From assembly GCA_018398815.1 (NCBI GenBank), contig CM031616.1, positions 72,032,353 through 72,096,352 on the forward strand: DNA of 64,000 bases, written 5' to 3'. Source of the DNA: Conus ventricosus (taxonomy: Eukaryota > Mollusca > Gastropoda > Neogastropoda > Conidae). The position numbers and the translations under genes were made by a program. Under the pieces are notes generated by a model. The model worked only from the letters and a program-made list of their open reading frames with translations. It was not told the DNA's origin and searched no databases. Positions 55,639-64,000 of the stretch are shown here, one piece after another. Numbering within the stretch: position 1 is the first letter of the stretch; every line of letters starts with the position of its first letter.

Positions 55639-57746
55639 CTTGCTAAAAAGTTCAAAAAAAATAAAAGTTCTGGATGCTGAAGGTTGCGGCCAGCTATGGC
55701 CTCCAAAGCTGACAGCGAATCCGACAGAACCAGAAAGTCCCTCCTCGAAGAATGGGAGATTATCTTCAAAGCCAGTACTAGAGCAGTAAGTTCAGCAGAA
55801 TAGACAGAAGCATCTGAATGTATATGTTCCAACAATATCTGAGAAGGAGCCCCAGGGCAGTAGGCTGCACAGGCCACTCCATCCTCAGACTTGGAACCGT
55901 CAGTGAAAACTTTTTGATAGGATGGGAATTTGGAACAGAGCTCGGCATACAAAGCCTTGTACGCCAGAGAGCTGGTAGACTCCTTACGGAAAGCTGCGAG
56001 ATCAAAACGAATCTCTGGTGTGAAAAAGGTCCATGGAGGTTGATCCGGAAACTTGGAAAAATCGGAAACTACTCCCAGGTCTATACCTGCATTCCGCACG
56101 TGAGGCTGCATACGAAGCCCAAACGGCGGAATACATTTCGGGTTATTTTCAAACTTACTTTGGAACGGAGGGTCAAAAACACAGTCATAGGCAGGATTCT
56201 GTGGTTCTGAGAACAGTCGGATATAATAATTCAAAGACAGTTTCAGCCTGCGATTGGACAGTGAAGGTTCACCTGCCTCTGCGTACAGGCTGTACACAGG
56301 GGTGGTGCGGAACGCTCCAAGACAGAGACGAAGCCCTTGATGGTGGATAGGGTCCAAGAGTTTGAGGTAAGATGATCTTGCGGAGCCGTACACAGCACAA
56401 CCGTAGTCCAGTTTAGAACGGACCAGGGCTCTGTAGAGGTGCAACAAAGTTTTCTTATCAGCGCCCCAGTCGGTGTGTGCTACGACCCGCAGAATATTCA
56501 GTGCCTTTTGGCAAGCAGTTTTGAGGTTTTTAATATGGCTGAGAAAGTTAAGTTTTTGGTCAAAAATGACTCCCAGAAATTTGGCCTCTTTAACAGCTGG
56601 AATGGGAGATTTCCCTACTTGAAGTTCCGGATCTGGAAAAAACTGACGGAAGTTATGGAAGTGAATACATTGGGTTTTTGTAGCAGAAAAGGTGAAACCG
56701 TTTTCATCCGCCCATCGATGGATTTTATCTACGCAAAGCTGGAGCCTGCGCTGGACACTCGGGTACAGGCTTCCAGTTGCGTAGACAGCAAAATCATCTA
56801 CAAACAATGAGCAGTCTGAACCCTGCTGAACTGATTTCACAATGTTGTTGATTTTAATACTAAAGAGGGCAGGAGACAGTATGCTCCCCTGGGGAACACC
56901 CAACTCCTGCTCGTGGACATCAGAGAGAGTGGTGCCAACCCGGACCTGAAACTGTCGTTCTGCCAAAAAATTTTGAATAAAAAGAGGAAGATGACCTCGA
57001 AAACCCAGATCGTGGAGATCATGAAGTATCCCCGACTTCCAGGTGGTATCGTAGGCCTTCTCCAAGTCAAAGAAAATTGCCACTGCATGCTGTCTGTTTA
57101 AAAAAGCGTTCCTAAGTGTAGATTCCAGACGAATCAAATGGTCAACTGTACTACGATGTTTGCGGAAACCACACTGTTCTTTCGCCAAAAGGCCATCGGT
57201 TTCGAGTTTCCACATGAGCCTAGCATTGACCATTTTCTCCATCAGTTTACAGACACAGCTGGTCAAAGCTATTGGACGGTAGTTAGATGGATTAGAAAGA
57301 TCTTTTCCAGGTTTGGGGATGGGAATAATGAGGGCTGTCCGCCAAGAGGGTGGAAAGCAACCTGTAGTCCACACGTGGTTGTATACCTGTAACAGGATGT
57401 TCAGACCTTCTTGCGGAAGATGTTTCAATAGTTGATAATGTATGTCATCTATACCTGGAGAGGAATCGCTGCAAGAGAGTAAGGCAGATTTCAGCTCGTT
57501 TAATGTAAAAGGAAGATTGTAGTCTTCCATGTTGTCGGATGAAAAGTTGCAGGGAGATTTTTCTTTTAGGGCTTTGTGTTTGACAAAAGTGACTGATTTA
57601 TTAGAAGAGGAGGAATTCTTTTCAATGGTTGAAGCAAGCAGATTAGCAACTGCTTTCTTCTCTGTTATTAAAGAATCTGAAAACTTGAGATGGTTCACAG
57701 TGGGACAGGTGTTCTTCCCTTTGATTTTCTTAATGATGTTCCACAC
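55635..57746 (-). CDS. LINE copy C ORF2, RT and most of RNase H
   Basis: The longest open frame of this family here (703 codons). It starts in the linker (MWNIIKKIKGKNTCPTVNH) and covers the RT: IPIPKPGKDLSNPSNYRPI, AIFFDLEKAYDTTWKSG (catalytic D), VPQGSILSPALF and LFVDDFAVYATG (FVDD). RNase H follows: VFTDGSKSEDG (D), SAELTALVLALK (E) and VLSDSLSALEAI (D). RNase H in a LINE ORF2 marks the I superfamily (I, Nimb and relatives). Confidence 0.94.
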   Translation of the reverse strand: MWNIIKKIKGKNTCPTVNHLKFSDSLITEKKAVANLLASTIEKNSSSSNKSVTFVKHKALKEKSPCNFSSDNMEDYNLPFTLNELKSALLSCSDSSPGIDDIHYQLLKHLPQEGLNILLQVYNHVWTTGCFPPSWRTALIIPIPKPGKDLSNPSNYRPIALTSCVCKLMEKMVNARLMWKLETDGLLAKEQCGFRKHRSTVDHLIRLESTLRNAFLNRQHAVAIFFDLEKAYDTTWKSGILHDLHDLGFRGHLPLFIQNFLAERQFQVRVGTTLSDVHEQELGVPQGSILSPALFSIKINNIVKSVQQGSDCSLFVDDFAVYATGSLYPSVQRRLQLCVDKIHRWADENGFTFSATKTQCIHFHNFRQFFPDPELQVGKSPIPAVKEAKFLGVIFDQKLNFLSHIKNLKTACQKALNILRVVAHTDWGADKKTLLHLYRALVRSKLDYGCAVYGSARSSYLKLLDPIHHQGLRLCLGAFRTTPVYSLYAEAGEPSLSNRRLKLSLNYYIRLFSEPQNPAYDCVFDPPFQSKFENNPKCIPPFGLRMQPHVRNAGIDLGVVSDFSKFPDQPPWTFFTPEIRFDLAAFRKESTSSLAYKALYAELCSKFPSYQKVFTDGSKSEDGVACAAYCPGAPSQILLEHIHSDASVYSAELTALVLALKIISHSSRRDFLVLSDSLSALEAIAGRNLQHPELLFFLNFLAS

Positions 57747-58803
57747 TTTTTTCTTAGAAGTTTTTGATGTCAGCCTGGAGCAGAAGCTTCTCCAGGACCG
57801 ACGTTTACTGATTTTAAAAGTGTGTTAGATTTAGCACGGAGTTTTTGATGGGCTCGAGCGTTGGGACCCGAAGGTCGTTGGTATACCTGACGCTGAGCCC
57901 GTTTTCTAACTTTGGAAATTTGTTGGCATTCTAAATCGAACCAGGGTGTTTTTGGCATTTGAAGTTTATTGGAAGACACTGGAATACAGGTCTTAGCACA
58001 TTTAATCATAGTGTTAGTCAGTGATTCAGCTGGGTCAGGACTCTGAAAAAAATCAGTGTCCTGGAACTCCTTAGAAACAGTGGCTGCAAATAGATCCCAG
58101 TTTGCTTTCTTATAATTTAAATGCTGAGAGACAGAGACGTGTTCAGTTATTACAGGTTGTAGAAGGACAGGGAAATGGTCACTTCCGTGCAGATCGTCAT
58201 GGACAGACCACTCATAGTCCAGGACCAGCGAGGGATCACAAACCGACAAATCTAAACACGAAAGTGAACCTGTGGAAGAATGGAGGTAAGTTGCAGATCC
58301 GTCGTTCAGACAACACAAATCCAAATCCGAAAGGACATCCTCAATCAGCAGACCTTGGATGACGAACCGGTACTACCCCAAAGAGGGTTGTGACCGTTAA
58401 AGTCACCCAACAGCAAAAAAGGTCGAGGGAGTTCCTCTATCAGACTGACAAGGTCCTGACGACAAACCGGGACAGAAGGTGAGAGATAAAGAGAACAGAT
58501 TGTCACAGTCTTGTGGAGAGTGACTCTCGCAGCTACAGCCTGAAGGGAGGTAGACAGAGTGACAGGACTATACAACAAAGTTTTGTGTAGGAGAAGGGCA
58601 ACACCGCCCGACAGTCCCAACGTGGATGGTTGTGCAGGTTTCGAAAGAATATTAAAGCCAGAAAGAGTAAAGGTCTTCTGGCTTTGAAGTTGAGTTTCTT
58701 GAAGAGCCACGACAGAAGGTTTTAGAGACTGACACAGAAGCTGCAGCTCCTCGAAGTTGGAATTTAGACCACGGATATTCCAATGGAATATTGTATTATC
58801 CAT
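57747..58803 (-). pseudogene. LINE copy C ORF2, APE endonuclease and linker (two frame breaks)
   Basis: 58803-58345 reads MDNTIFHWNIRGLNSNFEEL, SVVALQETQLQSQKTF (E) and RPFLLLGDFNGHNPLWGS (D, N). A small deletion near 58360 shifts the frame. The next frame (58324-57770) has CLNDGSATYLHSSTGS, DLHGSDHFPV (catalytic S-D-H, about 58200-58170) and KTPWFDLECQQISKVRKRAQ. All APE-type catalytic motifs can be found, unlike in copy B. Confidence 0.9.
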
Positions 58804-58829
58804 GGTGCAGAGGGCGAAAAGGAGAGAGA

Positions 58830-60133
58830 TCAGGTCATCTCCTCCTCAACATCTGCTGCTAAAGCTGTAAATTTGTTGCTTAATTTCACTGGACTATCTG
58901 CAGACCTGCTGGCGGACTTGCCAACAGGTGAAGTAGGTCTGGGTTTGGGAGACGGTGGAGGTTTCTTCCTCAGCTCCACCATCTCCACACTAGGTTGAAC
59001 TCCCTTGCCCGCACGGGCACTGGACAGAGGAGTTCGAGGTAGGGGTGCTGGTTTTTTAATCTGCCCAGCAGCAGATGTTGTAGACTGCTGGGCAGTCTGA
59101 AGGGTGGCGGATTTTTTTGCCTCCACCAGGGGCAGTCACTTTGGTTTGGAAGGTGGTGGACTTGCTACCACCAGAACTGACAGATCTTACTTGCAATGTC
59201 TTCGAAAACATGAATTCGTCAGTCTGGCAGCAGACTGACCGTAGTAGGAACTATGGGAGCTTTCTTGACAGCCGAAGCATAGGAAGAAGCTGTCGGCGTC
59301 TGACTGCCCACAACCTGTTTCCGGGCTTCAAAAAATGAGATCTTCTTTTCCGTTTTAACTCGTTGTATAGCAGATTCTTGAATCCAAAGGGGACAGTTTC
59401 GGGAAGAGGAGGGATGGTCGCCACCGCAGTTAGCACAATGTGCCGGATCATGACACGGCCCATCATGAGTTGCCTTGCAGCAAATACCACACACCTCCTG
59501 CCCAGAACAGCGGTCCCTGACATGGCCAAACCTCTGGCACCTGAAGCACCTCAATGGGGACGGCACATAGAGCTGAACATGAACATTTAGGTAACCAACC
59601 TTGATGACCGGAGGCAGCACAGGGTTGCAGAAGGTCAGAAAGAGGGTGTTGGTGGCCACTCTCTCTGAACCCTTCTTTACCGTCACCCTGCGCACCTCCG
59701 TCACACCCTGGGACGCCAGCTCCGTTTTTATTTCCGCCTCTGAAACACCCGCCAGATCTCTGCATCTAATCACACCTTTGGATGAATTTAATTGCTTATG
59801 GGGAGTCACCTGATCTCCCTATCCACAAGCTTTTTTGCCTTCTGCAGCTGTTCAGATTGTTTGTGTGACTTGCATTGAATAAGAAATGAACCATTCCTCA
59901 ACCTCTTGATGGATCGAGGGTCACCTGCTATACCTTGAAAGCCCTTCTGGATAGCAAATGGGCTCAAAGCTGAAAGGGGTCTTTCTTGCTCCGTTCCTTC
60001 CATAACGAGCCAGGAAGCCCAGAAACTGTCTTCTGTCGTATCTCCATATCCGAATCGCTGTCAGAATCGAAATCCCTGAAATAGGGGATGCTGCCTTCCT
60101 CTTTTTTGGGGGGATGTGTTTTGAAAAAGCCAT
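58830..60133 (-). pseudogene. LINE copy C ORF1 (three frame breaks)
   Basis: ATG at 60133: MAFSKHIPPKKRKAASPISG, a basic nuclear-localisation-like start. A frame change near 60078 leads to MEGTEQERPLSALSPFAIQK (60003), another near 59806 to TPHKQLNSSKGVIRCRDLAG and the three zinc knuckles (CFRCQRFGHVRDRC, CGICCKATHDGPC, CANCGGDHPSSSRNC), and a last one at about 59230-59120 to the proline-rich end (EEEMT). The stop is 26 nt before the ORF2 ATG. Confidence 0.9.
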
Positions 60134-60872
60134 GTGTATTTTAGTATATTTCATCCCTCCCTTACCCACCCACCTTGGAGTCCAACTAAGGGGCCAGGGC
60201 CAAGAAACCAATGTCTTGACCCCTTCCAGGCTTCGGGAGAGACATACGACAAGCAGAAGCAACCAACCCTATCCCCCCTGATCATGCTCAACTCCCGGGA
60301 ACAGAGAGCTGAGCACTGCAGGGGTTTACTTGGCCAGCTGGGGAACTGCCCGTCTTGACCCAACCCCAAGAAGGGGAGCCGATTAGTACACCCGGGCCAA
60401 AGTGTACTCCCTGTCTAGGAGAGGTCCGAGCCAAAGTGATGTGTTGAGAGCGCTGGCCCTCTCAATCACCAGGATCTCATTCCCCTCCGACACAGGTCGC
60501 ACCGCACGGCAAACGCGGCGGATCTTAAGGAGACCACAGAGAGAAAAGGAGTGTGGAAAAGAAGACTTGAAGGGGAGACGAAGATAGAAAAGGGCCAAAT
60601 AAGGGAGGCAGAAAACAAGAAAAGGAGAAAGGCGGGTTACTCTTAGTCAGGATCCTCACCCTTAGCCTATCTGACATGGGAAGCCCTACCAGGGGCATCA
60701 ACTCCGTACCACGTTACGCTTAGGCCAAACAGCATCTGCACCTCTCAGGCCTAGAAGCAGTGTGAAAAAAACAGCCTATCTGCAAGTATTGATGCCCCCG
60801 CCAGCAAAGCCTAAGGGATCGCTGGACCACGCAAACCCTCCGACCACGACAAGGTCGTAACCCCCCGGAGGG
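60134..60872 (-). other. LINE copy C 5' UTR
   Basis: About 740 bp, GC-richer than the flanks, shared with copies A and B. No coding frame is conserved among the copies. Confidence 0.8.
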
Positions 60873-60884
60873 CACCAGCAAGTG

Positions 60885-61465
60885 ACTGTGTATGTTAGAT
60901 GACTTGCGTATGAACTGTTTGATTTACTGTGTAAGACATATTTACTCACTGGCCACTCCATAGAAAGTTCTTTCTTCTATCACCTCCTACTCAGCACAAA
61001 TCTGTCACTTCAGGTGGTATATTCATAACAGAATGCCCCTTTTCATGTTTTGTGCCACATTGTTGTCAACTGAAGACATCAAAGTCTAAATTTATTACAC
61101 ATACACTCTCTCTTTCTGTGTGTGCACACACGTGTGCGTGCATGTGTATGCAGGTGCCACATATATGTATGATCCATTGTTGATACCACTGCTGGAAAAA
61201 ATACAAAAGCATAATTCTCTTGCAGCCTTAAATATCGTCTCTATTGGCATGATAGTAAACCTGTCATTTTCATAACAAAAATGCTTTTTTGCATGTATAT
61301 ACACATACAGAAACATATATCTCAGTCTTTACAAAATGACTAGGCAAAGATTTAAAAACCAAAGAAAAAGAGAGAGAGAGCTGTGAGAGAAAAAAAAGGA
61401 AACAGAGGGCATTAGGTTATAAATTTTCAATACAAAATCTTCTTCCAGAGGCAGATGGGGACTAT
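60885..61465. other. Unassigned stretch
   Basis: No gene seen. Simple GT/CA-rich words at about 61100-61150 and a GA run at 61369-61380. Confidence 0.6.
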
Positions 61466-61722
61466 CATAGTCCATCACGAAAACAGAACCCTTCATATCG
61501 CCTGCCCAGGTCTTTTGTCCACTGATTCCGACTCATCAGTGGGACACAGCCATAGTCCATCATGAAAACAGAACCCTTCATATCGCCTGCCCAGGTCTTT
61601 TGTCCACCGATTCCGACTCATCAGTGAGACACAGCCATAGCCCATGTTGAAAACAGAACCCTTCATATCGCCTGCCCAGGTCTTTTGTCCACTGATTCCG
61701 ACTCATCAGTGAGACAGCCAGC
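61466..61722 (+). repeat. Three tandem copies of an 85-bp unit
   Basis: Units start CATAGTCCATCA or CATAGCCCATGT at 61466, 61551 and 61636 and share GAAAACAGAACCCTTCATAT and GATTCCGACTCATCAGTG. A diverged relative lies at about 63395-63490. Confidence 0.95.
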
Positions 61723-62217
61723 TGTGCCTGTCCTCCCTTTGCATCAAATAAAGATACACCACAGTCTATGATTCTGTGGTATTCTTACCACCAGCACTTC
61801 AAAAACACAGAATCCAACAGCACCCCAAAGAAGACTGTAAAGGGTAGAAGAGAAAAATGAGAAGTAAACACTCTAAGAAAATAAGTTCCAGCGTAATACA
61901 TTTAGGGTTATCTTTGAGCCTATGCTTGAGATCCACTCAAGGATACACAGGAGGTCGACAGGTCAGACCTAATGTTCAATGACCCAACCCTCGTCACTCG
62001 CATAAAAGTTGACCTTTTCTACGCACTATGCAGAACCTTTACTTGCTTCTCCCATGGGATGCAATCTTCCACTGACTGACCAAATGCTAACACAATGAAC
62101 AAATAAGGAAACATGCGCAGCCCAACAATTTTTCTGTCTTTACAACGACTTGGCAATGACTCAAAAAACTAAATAAAACAAGATGCAAAGCATGTAAATG
62201 TACTCCCAGTTTATCCT
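61723..62217. other. Unassigned stretch
   Basis: No gene or recognisable repeat that I can support. Confidence 0.5.
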
Positions 62218-63314
62218 GAATATGCGCGAGATATTCCAAAAAGAGGAAAAAACCGTCTTGGGCTGTTGTAACCGTTAGCAATGACTGTTCTGGTAAACAT
62301 CGGCCGTCATCTGTGACCTATAATGAACATACTTACAAATTTTCAGAAAGATTGGCCAAGAACTTTCTGAGATTTTCCATTAAAAAGAAAACCATTATGG
62401 GCCATTAGTAACGGCTATAACGGTAACCTTAAACATCGGACATCATCCGTGACCCATAATGAACTTACCTACAAATTTTCAGAAAGATCAGCCATGTACT
62501 TTCTAAGATATTCCATAAAAAAGAAGAACTGTTGTGGGCTGTTATAGCTGTTAGTAATAGCTATAACGGTAAACCGAACCATCAGGCATCATCCATGACC
62601 CATAATGAACATACCTACAAATTTTCAGAAAGATCAAGAAAGTGCTTTTTTTTTAAAGAAGAAAAACCGTTATGGGCCATTATAGCCGTTAGTAACAGCT
62701 ATAATGGTAAACTAAAACATCGGGTGTCATCCGTAACCCATAATGAACACACCTGCTAATTTTCACAAAGATTGGCCAAGTACTTTCTGAGATATTCCAT
62801 AAAGAAGAAAAAAACGTTACAGGCCGTTAGTAACAGCTATAACAGTAAAGTAAAACATCGGGCATCATCCATGACCCATAATGAACATACCTGCTAATTT
62901 TCACAAAGATCGGCCAAGTACTTTCTTTGATATACCATGAAGAAGAAAAACCATTACAGGCCGTTAGTAATGGCTGTAACGGTAAACTAAAACATTGGGC
63001 ATCATCCATGACCCATAATGAACATACCTGCTAATTTTCACAAAGATCGGCCTAGTACTTTCTGAGATATTCCATAAAGAAGAAAAACCGTTACAGCCAT
63101 CAGTAATGGCTGTAACGGTAAACTAAAACATCGGGCATCATCCGTGACCCATAATGAACACACCTACAAATTTTCAGAAAGATTGGCCCAGTAGCTTTGT
63201 CTGGAGCGAGTGGAACACATTTTGACCATGGACGGACAGACACATACACACACGGACAGCATTTTTTCATTCCCCTTTCTAAAGTACACCCTGTTCTATA
63301 AGAATTGGGAGTAC
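62218..63314 (-). mobile_element. Dispersed element X, copy 2, opposite orientation
   Basis: The reverse complement matches copy 1 from its hairpin end (63284-63314, imperfect here: GTACACCC against GGGAGTAC) through GGTCAAAATGTGTTCCACTC and about seven monomers to the same terminus (ATATCTCGCGCATATT at 62218-62235). The shared ends define the element boundaries. Monomers again carry CCGTTA/TAACGG palindromes. Confidence 0.75.
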
Positions 63315-64000
63315 AAAAAGGGAGGAGATTATGAGAGAAAGAAAACAGGAATGAAAAACTAGATATCAGATTATAACTATAAATCATAATCTAAAATCCA
63401 TCATAACTCATCTTGAAAACAGAACTTTTCATACTGCCTTTCATCTGCTGATTCACAATCAGTGGGAAGCAGCTGAGTTTGTTGGTCCTTAGCATCAAAT
63501 AACAAAAAAATGCATTGCCATCACTTGCTTATCTATAACCCTTGAAAATAAAGATCACCACTATTATCATCATCAGCATCATAATCAACAACCATCATTA
63601 TATATATATATATATATATCTCACCCACATCTTTTTGTTGTTTTGTTTTGCTTATTTTTTGTTTTGATTTTTGTTTGTTTTTTGTTGTTGTTGCATAATA
63701 CATACGTATAATCTCTAGTGTTGACCTCGAAGTCTTGCTTGTTTTGGACAGGCTTCAATGTGTCCGTCACATCCACAATGCCCGCCACACCCTCACCGAT
63801 TCCCTGAACATGACCAACACATTGATAAAGTTTGACCAACACCCTCAACAAGATTGACTCATTGACAAAGCAGTCAGTAACTGAGCAGACCAACCAGTCA
63901 ATCAACTGAACTTCTTGCTTAAATCAACTGTTAAAACAGGAAACAAAAACTGGTATCAATACTGATTCCAGCTAAAGAGAAACGCAAACAGTGTGTGTGT
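63315..64000. other. Right edge, no gene supported
   Basis: (TA)n lies at 63600-63619, with T-rich simple sequence (TTTTG words) at 63630-63690. A GT run starts at the window edge. Confidence 0.6.

Larger units (their letters stand above)
54900..60872 (-). mobile_element. I-superfamily LINE, copy C, full length and uninterrupted
   Basis: The 3' tail is (GATAA)n at 54900-54922; the 5' end CCCTCCGGGGGG is at 60872 (minus strand). An exact 12-bp target duplication caccagcaagtg lies at 54888-54899 and 60873-60884. It is 5973 bp and provides the empty-site reference for the insertions in copies A and B. An A30-type tract lies at about 54999-55030 in the 3' UTR. ORF1 and ORF2 carry a handful of frameshifts. 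Confidence 0.95.

Overview
The window is eukaryotic. It has spliced-gene signals, long dinucleotide microsatellites, tRNA-derived SINEs, LINEs with a separate zinc-knuckle ORF1, Ty3-type LTR retrotransposons, a DIRS-type tyrosine-recombinase retrotransposon and hAT-like DNA transposons. This mixture fits a marine invertebrate, most likely a lophotrochozoan such as a mollusc, but the species is inference: no host gene is clearly recognisable. At most two short host-like exons are visible (728-869 and 40921-41016). Almost everything else is repeats and mobile elements, so the reading is mainly an archaeology of insertions.

Left part (1-27188). A tRNA-derived SINE and a candidate 3' terminal exon are followed by a 690-bp inverted repeat (1412-2100) and then a DIRS element (about 2197-27188). 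The DIRS element is split inside its RNase H region by a full-length LINE (copy A, 5367-25338) flanked by a 12-bp target duplication. Copy A is itself split by a TIR-bounded DNA element of about 13 kb (9106-22037), which carries a DDE-like protein gene and an OTU-protease-like gene. That element is split by a Ty3-type LTR retrotransposon (10739-15343; 5-bp duplication gtcta; LTRs nearly identical). A deleted hAT-like element (22932-24214) also sits in copy A. The nest is therefore four levels deep. From about 4.8 to 10.4 kb the sequence has stretched homopolymers and constant frame breaks, typical of unpolished assembly.

Middle part (27189-43200). After a gene-poor stretch there is a 10.9-kb Ty3-type element (28990-39858) with flanking LTRs and a tRNA-Leu-type primer site. 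Its coding order is gag, protease, RT, RNase H, tandem repeats, integrase, a PHD finger fused after the integrase, and then a TatD/TATDN2-like metal-dependent nuclease domain. This retrotransposon with PHD and TatD modules is the most interesting system in the window. It is followed by a SINE, microsatellites, a 100-N gap and a truncated hAT-like element.

Right part (43200-64000). Two more copies of the same LINE lie on the minus strand, each with its own 12-bp duplication: copy B (43214-52198, holding two hAT-like insertions) and copy C (54900-60872, uninterrupted). Copy C lies between two oppositely oriented copies of a dispersed element made of ~140-bp monomers, each with a ~31-bp palindrome. 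The three bounded hAT-like insertions (one in A, two in B) all have CAG...CTG ends and exact 6-bp target duplications.

Most coding regions carry frameshifts and are annotated as pseudogenes. Copy B ORF1, the copy B and C RT regions and the 854-codon pol of the first Ty3 element are the longest open frames.
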